64,000 nt of DNA, from NCBI RefSeq assembly GCF_017742215.1, contig NZ_JAGHKP010000002.1:1026737-1090736 (forward strand), read 5' to 3'. Within the stretch, counting starts at the first letter, position 1. Each line of letters opens with the position of its first letter. Positions 19,784 through 27,680 of this stretch are shown here, one piece after another. Under the pieces are notes generated by a model that was not told the origin of the DNA, did not search any database, and saw only the letters and a list, made by a program, of their open reading frames with translations. The translations under genes and the position numbers were made by a program. This stretch comes from Chitinophaga chungangae (GTDB taxonomy: Bacteria > Bacteroidota > Bacteroidia > Chitinophagales > Chitinophagaceae).

Positions 19784-21787
19784 TTATAACGTTTCTTTCA
19801 GCCAGCCGAAAAATTCCCGCTGCCAAACGATGGCGTTTTGCGCGCTCAGCACCCAGTGGTTTTCTTCGGGGAAATACACCAGTTTGCTCTTCAGCCCTTT
19901 CAACTGCGCGGCCTGGTAAGCCTGAAGCCCCTGCTCGATGCCCACGCGGAAATCGATGCCGCCCTGCACGACCATAATGGGCCTGTTCCAGTTATTGACA
20001 AGATTGCTGGGATTAAATTGTTCGTAGCTTTTGGCGTTTGCGGGGTCGAAATACGCGCCGATGTCCCAGTTGGCGAACCACAGTTCTTCGGTGGTGCCGT
20101 ACCAGCTGCGCAGGTCGAACAGGCCGTCGTGCGCGATGAAGGTTTTAAAACGGTTTTGATGAACGCCCGCCAGCATGTACACGGAATAACCGCCGTAACT
20201 CGCGCCCACCGCGCCCAGGCGCGATTTGTCCACGTATGGTTCTTTGCTCACGTCGTCGATGGCGGAGAGGTAATCGCGGATGGGCTGGCCGCCCCAGTCT
20301 TTGCTGATATCGGCATTCCATTTCACGCCGTGGCCGGGCATGCCCCTGCGGTTGGGCGCCACGATAATGTAACCTTCCGCCGCCATCAGCTGGAAGTTCC
20401 AGCGGTAGGAATAAAACTGGCTCACGGCGGATTGCGGGCCGCCCTGGCAATACAGCAGCGCAGGGTATTTTTTACTGGCGTCGAAATTTGGCGGATAGAT
20501 CACCCACACCAGCATCTGCTGCCCGTCCGTGGTTTTTACCCAGCGTTCTTCCACTTTGCTTTGCTCCAGTTTGCCGTAAATATCGTTGTTCACGCCAGTG
20601 AGCTGTTTCACGGCGCCGCTTTTCAGGTCTACCGTATACAGTTCCGCGGCGTGGTTCATGTCCGTGCGCGTTACCACCATGGTATTGCCGTGCTGGCCCA
20701 CGAAGCCGTTCAGGTCGTGCTGGCCTTTGGTGAGCTGGCGAACGTTTCCGCCGGTTACTTCAAATAACTGCTCCGTGCCTTTGGTAACGGCCAGGAAAAA
20801 AATGCGGCGGTCGTTTTTGCTGAAACAGGCTGCAGACACGGTGCCGTCCCACTTTTCGGTGAGATTGACGCGTTTGCCTGTAGCCAGGTCGTATTCGATG
20901 ATGTCGTTTTTATCGGCCTCGAACCCGTCGCGCGCCATGCTGAGCCACAGCATACGTTTGCCGTCCGCGCTGAAAGCGGGCGCCACGTCGTAACCCGGCA
21001 TGCCTTCGGAAAGATTTTCCGTTTGGCCGGTGGCGAGGGTGTAACGGTAAATGTCGGTATTGGTGCTAACGGCGTATTCCCTGCCGTATTTCTTTTTACT
21101 TACGTAAACGATCTGCTTGCCATCCGGGCTCCAGGTGAAGTCTTCCGCGCCACCGAAAGGCATCTGGGGGCAGTCGAACTTCTCGTCTTTCATGATGTCC
21201 ACCGGCTCGCCGACCTTGCCCGTGGCCGCGTCCCAGTCGGCGAAGAATACGTGGTTGAAACTGCCGTCTTCCCAGGTGTCCCAATGGCGGTAGTTCAGGC
21301 TGGTATATACCTGCGCGTTGGATTTGGGAAGATCGGGATAACGGTCTGCCCCGGTGATTTTTTCCAGTTTCACTTCTTTGGAGAAAAGGATGTGTTTGCC
21401 ATCCGGCGAAATGCGTGCATTCTGCAGCCCGCCTTCCGTTTCGGTGCGTTGTTTGGCGTTGGCGCCGTCGCTGTCCATTTCCCACAACTGGCCTTTGTAG
21501 CTGTACAGGATGCGGCCGTCGGGCAGCAGCTGCACTACGGATTCCCCGCCCGGGGCGGTCGTAAGCTGCCTGGCCGCGCCGCCGGAAACGGGGATGGACC
21601 AGAGATTGCGCTCGCTTTTGTTTTCCTGCATATTGTAGCGGGAAACGCCGAATATGACCGATCCGTCGTCTGTTATCGTTTCCCCGCTTACCCTGCCAAG
21701 TTGCCACAGCAGCTCGGGGCTCATTTTTTGTTGTGCCATGCTTTGCTGAATGAATAAAATACCTGCTAACAGGAATGTTTTACGCAT
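19784..21787 (-). CDS. Secreted S9 family prolyl-oligopeptidase-like serine peptidase
   Basis: A 667-residue exported peptidase with signal peptide MRKTFLLAGILFIQQSMAQQ. The N-terminal two-thirds is a WD40-like beta-propeller (repeats such as ISPDGKHILFSK, WSPDGKQIVYVSK, FSADGKRMLWLS) and the C-terminal third an alpha/beta hydrolase. The catalytic triad is visible: Ser530 in GASYGGYSVYML, Asp in VVQGGIDFRVG and His in PEENHWVLS. It belongs to the dipeptidyl/acylaminoacyl peptidase group, which releases short peptides in the periplasm. Length is normal. It is divergent from hflX. Confidence 0.93.
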   Translation of the reverse strand: MRKTFLLAGILFIQQSMAQQKMSPELLWQLGRVSGETITDDGSVIFGVSRYNMQENKSERNLWSIPVSGGAARQLTTAPGGESVVQLLPDGRILYSYKGQLWEMDSDGANAKQRTETEGGLQNARISPDGKHILFSKEVKLEKITGADRYPDLPKSNAQVYTSLNYRHWDTWEDGSFNHVFFADWDAATGKVGEPVDIMKDEKFDCPQMPFGGAEDFTWSPDGKQIVYVSKKKYGREYAVSTNTDIYRYTLATGQTENLSEGMPGYDVAPAFSADGKRMLWLSMARDGFEADKNDIIEYDLATGKRVNLTEKWDGTVSAACFSKNDRRIFFLAVTKGTEQLFEVTGGNVRQLTKGQHDLNGFVGQHGNTMVVTRTDMNHAAELYTVDLKSGAVKQLTGVNNDIYGKLEQSKVEERWVKTTDGQQMLVWVIYPPNFDASKKYPALLYCQGGPQSAVSQFYSYRWNFQLMAAEGYIIVAPNRRGMPGHGVKWNADISKDWGGQPIRDYLSAIDDVSKEPYVDKSRLGAVGASYGGYSVYMLAGVHQNRFKTFIAHDGLFDLRSWYGTTEELWFANWDIGAYFDPANAKSYEQFNPSNLVNNWNRPIMVVQGGIDFRVGIEQGLQAYQAAQLKGLKSKLVYFPEENHWVLSAQNAIVWQREFFGWLKETL

Positions 21788-21861
21788 TGGTGTAGATTTT
21801 GTTGTGGTGAGGCATAAATGTAGGAAAATTTAGCCTGATGCCTCACCCGGCGGTAATTCAT

Positions 21862-21869
21862 TAACTTTG
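21862..21869 (+). promoter_or_regulatory. Candidate -7 element for hflX
   Basis: TAACTTTG is an exact TAnnTTTG match, 19 bases before the TTG start at 21889. Transcription would start about 13 bases before the coding region. No -33 element is obvious. Confidence 0.45.
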
Positions 21870-21888
21870 CAAAAATTCTGAATATACT

Positions 21889-23079
21889 TTGATAGAAAAA
21901 ACACAGGCAGTAGCCCAGGACGAGCGCGCGGTGCTGGTAGGACTGATCCATAAAGAGCAAACCGAAGCGCAGGTGCAGGAGTACCTGGACGAACTGGCCT
22001 TCCTGGCAGACACGGCCGGCGCCACCGCGGTGAAACGTTTTACGCAGCGGCTGCCGCACCCGGACAGGGCCACTTTCATCGGCAAGGGCAAACTGGAAGA
22101 AGTAAGGCAATACGTGGCGGGGAAAGATATCAGCATCGTTATTTTTGACGACGAGCTTACCGGCTCGCAGATCTCCAACATACAAAAGGAGCTGAAAGTA
22201 AAGGTGATCGACCGGAGCGACCTCATTCTGGACATCTTCGCGCGCCGCGCCCGCACCGCACAAGCAAAAGTGCAGGTGGAGCTGGCGCAATACCAGTACA
22301 TCCTGCCGCGCCTCCGCGGCATGTGGACGCACCTCGAGCGCCAGAAAGGCGGTATCGGCATGAGAGGCCCCGGTGAAACGGAGATCGAAACGGACCGCCG
22401 TATCGTGAAGGATAAAATTTCGCTGCTGCGCAAACGGCTCGCGGAAATCGACAAACAATCGCTTACCCAGCGGAAAGACCGCGGGGAATACATCCGTGTG
22501 GCGCTCGTGGGTTATACGAACGTGGGCAAAAGCACCATCATGAACGTGCTGAGCAAAAGCGAAGTGTTCGCCGAAAACAAACTGTTCGCCACGCTCGACA
22601 CCACCACCCGCAAAGTGGTGTTCGAACAAACGCCGTTCCTGCTGAGCGATACGGTAGGGTTCATCCGCAAACTGCCGCACCACCTGGTGGAAAGCTTCAA
22701 ATCCACGCTGGACGAAGTGCGGGAAAGCGACATCCTCATGCATGTGGTCGATATCAGTCATCCGAAATACGAAGACCAGATCGAAGTGGTGAACCGCACG
22801 CTGACCGAGCTGAAATCGCTGGACAAGCCCACGGTCCTCGTCTTCAACAAAATGGACCTGTACGAAAAACAGACCTTCGACGAATGGCTGACGGAGGATG
22901 TGAAAAAAGATATCCTCAACCAATTTAAAGAAAGCTGGCAGCACCGCTCGCACGGCAACGCAGTATTTATTTCCGCCACGGAAAGAATGAATATCGAGGA
23001 ACTGCGCAAAACCATACTGGATAAGGTTGTGCAGCTGTACCGCGAACGTTACCCCTATAAATCCGAATTTTTCTTTTGA
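21889..23079 (+). CDS. hflX: Ribosome-associated GTPase HflX
   Basis: HflX splits stalled or heat-damaged ribosomes. The 396-residue protein has the glycine-rich HflX N-terminal domain (HPDRATFIGKGKLEEVRQ, then RGMWTHLERQKGGIGMRGPG) and a G domain with GYTNVGKST (G1), DTVGFIRKLPHHLVESFKST (G3 region) and NKMDL (G4). The first in-frame start is TTG at 21889, with no suitable ATG nearby, so a TTG start is accepted. The stop overlaps the next start in a TGATG arrangement, coupling it to the Rieske gene. Confidence 0.95.
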   Translation: MIEKTQAVAQDERAVLVGLIHKEQTEAQVQEYLDELAFLADTAGATAVKRFTQRLPHPDRATFIGKGKLEEVRQYVAGKDISIVIFDDELTGSQISNIQKELKVKVIDRSDLILDIFARRARTAQAKVQVELAQYQYILPRLRGMWTHLERQKGGIGMRGPGETEIETDRRIVKDKISLLRKRLAEIDKQSLTQRKDRGEYIRVALVGYTNVGKSTIMNVLSKSEVFAENKLFATLDTTTRKVVFEQTPFLLSDTVGFIRKLPHHLVESFKSTLDEVRESDILMHVVDISHPKYEDQIEVVNRTLTELKSLDKPTVLVFNKMDLYEKQTFDEWLTEDVKKDILNQFKESWQHRSHGNAVFISATERMNIEELRKTILDKVVQLYRERYPYKSEFFF

Positions 23080-23423
23080 TGGCCAAACAATACAACTGGC
23101 ACCGCTTTGCCGACGCAGGCGACCCCGTGGCGGGCGAAGCGGCTATTTCCGTGCATGAAGTGAACGGCAAAAAGATCTGTTTTACCCGCTACCAGGGCGA
23201 GTTGTACGCCTTCGCGCACAAATGCCCGCATGCGGGCGGCATGATGTCTGACGGGTTTATCGACGAGCGTGGGAACGTAGTTTGCCCGCTGCACCGTTAC
23301 AAATTCAATATCCGTAACGGGTACAACAGCAGCGGCGAAGGTTTTTACCTGAAAACATACCCGCTGGAACAACGGGAAGACGGGCAATACCTTGGCCTGG
23401 AAAAAAGCTGGCTGAGCTGGTAG
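23079..23423 (+). CDS. Rieske [2Fe-2S] ferredoxin-like protein
   Basis: A 114-residue cytoplasmic protein with a complete Rieske cluster motif, CPH followed 17 residues later by CPLHRY. It lacks a signal peptide or membrane anchor, so it resembles the small Rieske ferredoxins that feed electrons to oxygenases or act in nitrite reductase-like modules. Its ATG at 23079 overlaps the hflX stop (TGATG), so it is translationally coupled to hflX. I know of no direct functional link between the two. Confidence 0.9.
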   Translation: MAKQYNWHRFADAGDPVAGEAAISVHEVNGKKICFTRYQGELYAFAHKCPHAGGMMSDGFIDERGNVVCPLHRYKFNIRNGYNSSGEGFYLKTYPLEQREDGQYLGLEKSWLSW

Positions 23424-23508
23424 CGGCGCGGCCCTAACGATCGCCTTACAGCAATTTGGCGGTCATTAAATTTAACGAAAACCGCGCGGGGGGATGTTAA
23501 CAAATCGA

Positions 23509-23534
23509 AAAGGCCGCCCCCTCCGGAGCGGCCT
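23509..23534 (-). terminator. Terminator of the SusCD-GH31 transcript
   Basis: On the minus strand AGGCCGC (from 23534) pairs with GCGGCCT (to 23511), followed by TTTTC. It lies 28 bases after the GH31 stop. A second hairpin, GCCGGTG/CACCGGC, lies between it and the stop. Confidence 0.75.
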
Positions 23535-23561
23535 GCGCCGGTGAGCGAACGCACCGGCATG

Positions 23562-26015
23562 TTATTGACCAAAACGAATTTTGATCACTTCAGCACTATT
23601 TAGCACCAGCACTTTTAATACCGCACAACTCACCGCGGGATTGGATTCTCCCTGCGGATCGAAACGGGATACGGGCTGGATGAATGCGGTATTTCCCTGT
23701 TCAACATCCGCCGGTTTACCATCGACCGAAATCTGCTGTTGACCGAAACCGTGGAGGACCAGCTGGATATGTTTGAATTTGGAGCGCAGTTTTCCGCTGG
23801 CCTGCTCCAGGGTGAGGGAATTTTCCTGCGGGCGGTAGGAAATGTTGCGCTGGAAAAATCCGTCTTTTTCATAATCGAACGTTTCCCCATCGTCTTCATA
23901 ATACCTGAAATCGTTACCGATATTGCCTTTGTAAACATGGAGGAACAGCGTGTCCGAAGGTTTTTCCCGTGTGCTTTGCACCAGCGACTGCATGGGAATA
24001 ATGCTGCTTTCTTTGACGTACACGGGCAGCGTGTGCATGCCCAGCGTCAGCATTTTTTCCCGGCCGCCGTTTTCTTTGCCGTCGTCGTACAGGTTGTACC
24101 AGTCCCCTTCGGGGAAATACACCGGCGCATACGCCTGTTTGCTTTCAAACGGCGCGATGAGGAACGCGGGGCCGAACTGGTATTCGTTCTGGAAACGCGT
24201 GTCGTACACTTTCGGGTCGTGCGTATTGGCCAACGCCAGCGTGCGCATGAGCGGCAGGCCGGTTTGTGTGGCGTCGTAAAAACAGGAATAGATGTACGGC
24301 AACAGTTTGTACCGCAGGTTGATGTAGTTGCGTGAAATTTCCAGCACTTCTTCACCGAAAGCCCATGGTTCCGCAGATTTGGTGTTGATGCCGGTGTGGC
24401 TCCTGCAATACGGCGTGAAAGCGCCGATCTGTATCCAGCGGGCGTACAGCGCGGGGCTGCCATTGCCGGTGAACCCGCCAACGTCCATGCCGGTGAAAGG
24501 CACGCCGCTGAGGCCCAAACTGTTCATGAGGCGAACGCCCAGCAGCATGTGATCGTCTTCGGCGCGGTTGTCGCCCGTCCAGATGGCGGAATAACGCTGC
24601 AGACCGGCGTAGCCGGCGCGGGTAAGGATGAAGGGGCGCTGGTTGGGCACGGCTTCTTTGGCGCCTTCGTAGCTGGCGCGCACCATGGCCAGGCCGTACA
24701 CGTTGTGCGCCTGCTGGTGCGTCACCGGGTTGCCTTCAAAATCGAACAGCACATTGTCCGGCATACGCTGGCCCCAGGTAGCGATCTCGTTCATATCGTT
24801 CCAGAGGCCGGAAACGCCCGCGTTGGTAAAAAGTTTCACCTGCTGTTTCCACCAGCTTCTGCCTTTGGCGCTGGTGAAATCAGGGAAATGACACCAGCCG
24901 GGCCATACCTGGCCGGTGTAGTTTTTCCCGTCGCTGTATTTGATGAAAATGTCATCCTTCAGCCCGCTTTCATAAGCATGGTAACCCTTTTCCACCTTGA
25001 TGCCCGGGTCTACGATCACCGTGGTGCGGAAGCCGAGTTTCTGCAGCTGCGCGTTCATGCCCGTGGGATCGGGGAAACGTTGTTTGTTCCAGGTGAAAAG
25101 TTTGTAAGCGTCCATGTAATGAATGTCCAGCGTAATGCCGTCTGCCGGCACCTGTTTTTCGCGCAGCGTTTGCGCGACGCGCAGCACTTCGGCTTCCGGG
25201 TAATAGCTATAGCGGTTTTGCTGGTAGCCGAGGCTCCAGAGCGGCGGCATTTTCATGCGGCCGGTGAGTTGCGTGTATGCGGAAACAATGCCCGCCACCT
25301 GCGGGTGGTAGATGAAATAATAATTCATTTCGCCGCCGTTGGCGGAGAAAGAGGAAAAACGGTCGTTGCTCGCGCCGAAATTAAAATCGCTGCGGAACGT
25401 GTTGTCGAAAAAGATGCCATAGCTCAGGCCGTGATGTACGCCGATGTAAAAAGGAATGGTGGAATAGATCGGGTCCTGCGTAACCGTATAGCCGTAAGCG
25501 TCGGTATTCCAGTTGGTGTAGGAGCTGCCTTTGCGGTCGAGATTGCCGGTCTTTTCACCCAAACCGATAAACCGTTCGCCTTCCTGCATCGTTTTGTATG
25601 TGGTCACTTCCTCGCCGATCCAGCTGGTGCCCAGCCCCGGTTCGTCTGCATTGATCACTTTGCCGTCTTTGGTGTAGAAGGTAACGGAGAAAGGATTTTT
25701 GCCGATGCGCGCCACCAGCGAATCCGTTGCTATCCGCACTTCTTCCCCGTTCTGCGTTACCTGTGGCGCAAATGCCTGCGGCTGGGCGGTCACGGCGTAA
25801 GAGAAGTCTTTGGCGAGCGGCTGTTTGTCCATTCTCACGCGTATCACGGAAGGACTGTAAGCAGTGATCACGGCAAATGCATTTTGCGTGCGGATGCTTA
25901 CCTCCTGCCCTTTGATGTTTACGGCGGTTACCTTTCCGGGCGTTTTTACCGGCTGCGCCATGGCCGCTATGGAAAGCAGCAGGCAGCAGCAAAGTGTGAT
26001 TGTTCCTTTCATCAT
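23562..26015 (-). CDS. Glycoside hydrolase family 31 alpha-glycosidase
   Basis: An exported retaining alpha-glycosidase of 817 residues with signal peptide (TITLCCCLLLSIAAMAQ). Domains are an N-terminal beta-sandwich (about 30-220), a catalytic barrel (about 230-590) with the GH31 nucleophile motif GLWNDMNE and the region PFTGMDVGGFTGNGSPALYA, then C-terminal sandwiches including a DUF5110-like part. Members hydrolyse alpha-glucosides or alpha-xylosides; the exact substrate cannot be read from these motifs. Two adjacent Met codons are possible starts (26015, 26012). It is the third gene of the susC-susD operon, separated from susD by a strong hairpin. Confidence 0.93.
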   Translation of the reverse strand: MMKGTITLCCCLLLSIAAMAQPVKTPGKVTAVNIKGQEVSIRTQNAFAVITAYSPSVIRVRMDKQPLAKDFSYAVTAQPQAFAPQVTQNGEEVRIATDSLVARIGKNPFSVTFYTKDGKVINADEPGLGTSWIGEEVTTYKTMQEGERFIGLGEKTGNLDRKGSSYTNWNTDAYGYTVTQDPIYSTIPFYIGVHHGLSYGIFFDNTFRSDFNFGASNDRFSSFSANGGEMNYYFIYHPQVAGIVSAYTQLTGRMKMPPLWSLGYQQNRYSYYPEAEVLRVAQTLREKQVPADGITLDIHYMDAYKLFTWNKQRFPDPTGMNAQLQKLGFRTTVIVDPGIKVEKGYHAYESGLKDDIFIKYSDGKNYTGQVWPGWCHFPDFTSAKGRSWWKQQVKLFTNAGVSGLWNDMNEIATWGQRMPDNVLFDFEGNPVTHQQAHNVYGLAMVRASYEGAKEAVPNQRPFILTRAGYAGLQRYSAIWTGDNRAEDDHMLLGVRLMNSLGLSGVPFTGMDVGGFTGNGSPALYARWIQIGAFTPYCRSHTGINTKSAEPWAFGEEVLEISRNYINLRYKLLPYIYSCFYDATQTGLPLMRTLALANTHDPKVYDTRFQNEYQFGPAFLIAPFESKQAYAPVYFPEGDWYNLYDDGKENGGREKMLTLGMHTLPVYVKESSIIPMQSLVQSTREKPSDTLFLHVYKGNIGNDFRYYEDDGETFDYEKDGFFQRNISYRPQENSLTLEQASGKLRSKFKHIQLVLHGFGQQQISVDGKPADVEQGNTAFIQPVSRFDPQGESNPAVSCAVLKVLVLNSAEVIKIRFGQ

Positions 26016-26043
26016 GTCGTGGGTTTTTGCAAAAAAGAATCCG

Positions 26044-26070
26044 GCAAGAGGCGTGTGTTACGCCTCTTGC
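26044..26070 (-). other. Intergenic hairpin between susD and GH31 gene
   Basis: An 11-base perfect stem, GCAAGAGGCGT at 26044-26054 with ACGCCTCTTGC at 26060-26070, encloses a five-base loop. On the transcribed minus strand it is followed within seven bases by a T-rich stretch. It could be a leaky terminator or a stability element that sets GH31 expression below SusCD. Confidence 0.7.
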
Positions 26071-26101
26071 GGGGATGGTGCCGCCTGTGGAAACAAGGCG
26101 G

Positions 26102-27652
26102 TTAGTACCCTGGATTCTGTTTGAGGTTGGGGTTAACAGCCAGATCGCTTACAGGTATCGGGAAAAGCAGGTTCCGCGGATCGTCTGAAGGTTTCAGCTG
26201 CCAGGGTTGGAGATATTTGTTAAACCGGATAAGGTCCTGCCGGCGCCAGCCTTCCCAGTACAATTCGCGGCCGCGCTCGTCGAGCAATACGTCCAGCGTA
26301 AGAGCGGCCAGCGGTGTGGCTTTGCGTTTCACGCGCAGCTGGTTCACGATCAGCAATGCGCCGGCGGCGTTGCCATTGCGCAGCAGGGCTTCGGCTTTCA
26401 TCAGCATTACGTCCGCCAGGCGGAAAAACACCCAGTCGTTGTTGCCGTTGTTGCTGTTGGAGCCGCCGGGCGTTACCATATCGGGCGGGTATTTCACCAC
26501 GCGGATGCCTTTGATCTCGAGATCGTTGCCGCTTTCCTGCAGGGCCAGCTCGCGGGTGAAGGCGAGATTGTTGCCTTTGCGGTCTTTGAGGGCGTTGCCG
26601 TCTTTGTCGTACTGCTGACCGACGAGCATGCCTACATGCAGGCCGGTTAACGGCGTTACGCTGGCGTATGCGCCGCCGCGGCGGGTATCCACCGCTTCAA
26701 ATTTGTCGTAGAAGGCGGATACGGTAGAAAAACCGTTCCATCCGCCCGGCGTCTGGTGATAATGCAGCGTGGGCGCCCAGTGGCAGAAGGCGGCGTTTCC
26801 CGCGCGCACGGTGCTTTGACCGGGACCGTTTTGCTGGGTGAAAATGTTTTCGGTGCCGATCTCGTCGTTGTTATAAGCGAGGTTGTCGAAATAATTATTG
26901 GCGAGCGAATAACGCCCGGAAGTGAGGATCTGATCGCAGAGCGTAACCACCTGGGTGAGGTCCGCCGCGTCGAACGCGGGCTGCGCCGGGTTGAGGAACG
27001 CGCCTTTGTTGAGATGCGTTTTGATGAGCAGCGTACGGGCCCCGTCTTTATTGGCGACATAAGCCGGCACGTTCGCGGAACGTTCGGGCAAGTCGGGTAT
27101 AATCGCAGTCAGCTCCGCGATGATAAAATTCACCGCTTCCTCGCCCGCCAGCACTTTAGGCGCCTGGCGCAGGTCTTCGCCCGGTTCGCGGAACGGCACC
27201 TGGCCGAATGCGTCCAGCACGGAGAACATGGAAAGGGCGCGGAGAAAACGCGCTTCCGCTGCCTGTTGTTTCGACGGGCGGAAGTTCAGCACGTTGGTGG
27301 CGGAATACTGCAGCAGCAGCAGGTTAGTGAAAGTGGCGCCTATGATGGGATGTTCGGCCGTCCAGGTGTGGGTTTTGAGGGAACGCCACTGGCCGTTGTC
27401 GTCCCAGTCGCCGCCGCGGGTGGGGGCCACTGCTTCGTCAGACGGCATTTCCTGCAGGGCCCAGAGATTGCTCTGGTCCTGGTAAGGCAGTTGCAGCCCG
27501 TCATAGGCGGTTTTCAATAAGGATGCCACCTGGATCACGGAATCGGCCTGGCTTCTTTCGAGGGTGGAGCCGAGCTGTTCGTCCAGCTTGGTGCAGCTTG
27601 CCAGTGTAAGGCTGGCCAGCGCGACCATTGATATTTTTTTATAGAAATGCAT
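26102..27652 (-). CDS. SusD/RagB-family glycan-binding lipoprotein
   Basis: A 516-residue surface lipoprotein that caps the SusC transporter and binds its glycan. It has a signal sequence with lipobox LASC (residues about 17-20) and the helical TPR-rich SusD fold. Typical motifs include ATNVLNFRPSKQQAAEARFLRAL, RADVMLMKAEALLRNG-like RLADVMLMKAEALLRNGN, and the C-terminal family ending with LLFPIPVSDLAVNPNLKQNPGY. It lies 28 bases after susC and 86 before the GH31 gene, all in one direction. Confidence 0.96.
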   Translation of the reverse strand: MHFYKKISMVALASLTLASCTKLDEQLGSTLERSQADSVIQVASLLKTAYDGLQLPYQDQSNLWALQEMPSDEAVAPTRGGDWDDNGQWRSLKTHTWTAEHPIIGATFTNLLLLQYSATNVLNFRPSKQQAAEARFLRALSMFSVLDAFGQVPFREPGEDLRQAPKVLAGEEAVNFIIAELTAIIPDLPERSANVPAYVANKDGARTLLIKTHLNKGAFLNPAQPAFDAADLTQVVTLCDQILTSGRYSLANNYFDNLAYNNDEIGTENIFTQQNGPGQSTVRAGNAAFCHWAPTLHYHQTPGGWNGFSTVSAFYDKFEAVDTRRGGAYASVTPLTGLHVGMLVGQQYDKDGNALKDRKGNNLAFTRELALQESGNDLEIKGIRVVKYPPDMVTPGGSNSNNGNNDWVFFRLADVMLMKAEALLRNGNAAGALLIVNQLRVKRKATPLAALTLDVLLDERGRELYWEGWRRQDLIRFNKYLQPWQLKPSDDPRNLLFPIPVSDLAVNPNLKQNPGY

Positions 27653-27680
27653 GATCGTTCGTTTTTGAGTGAATAATGGA

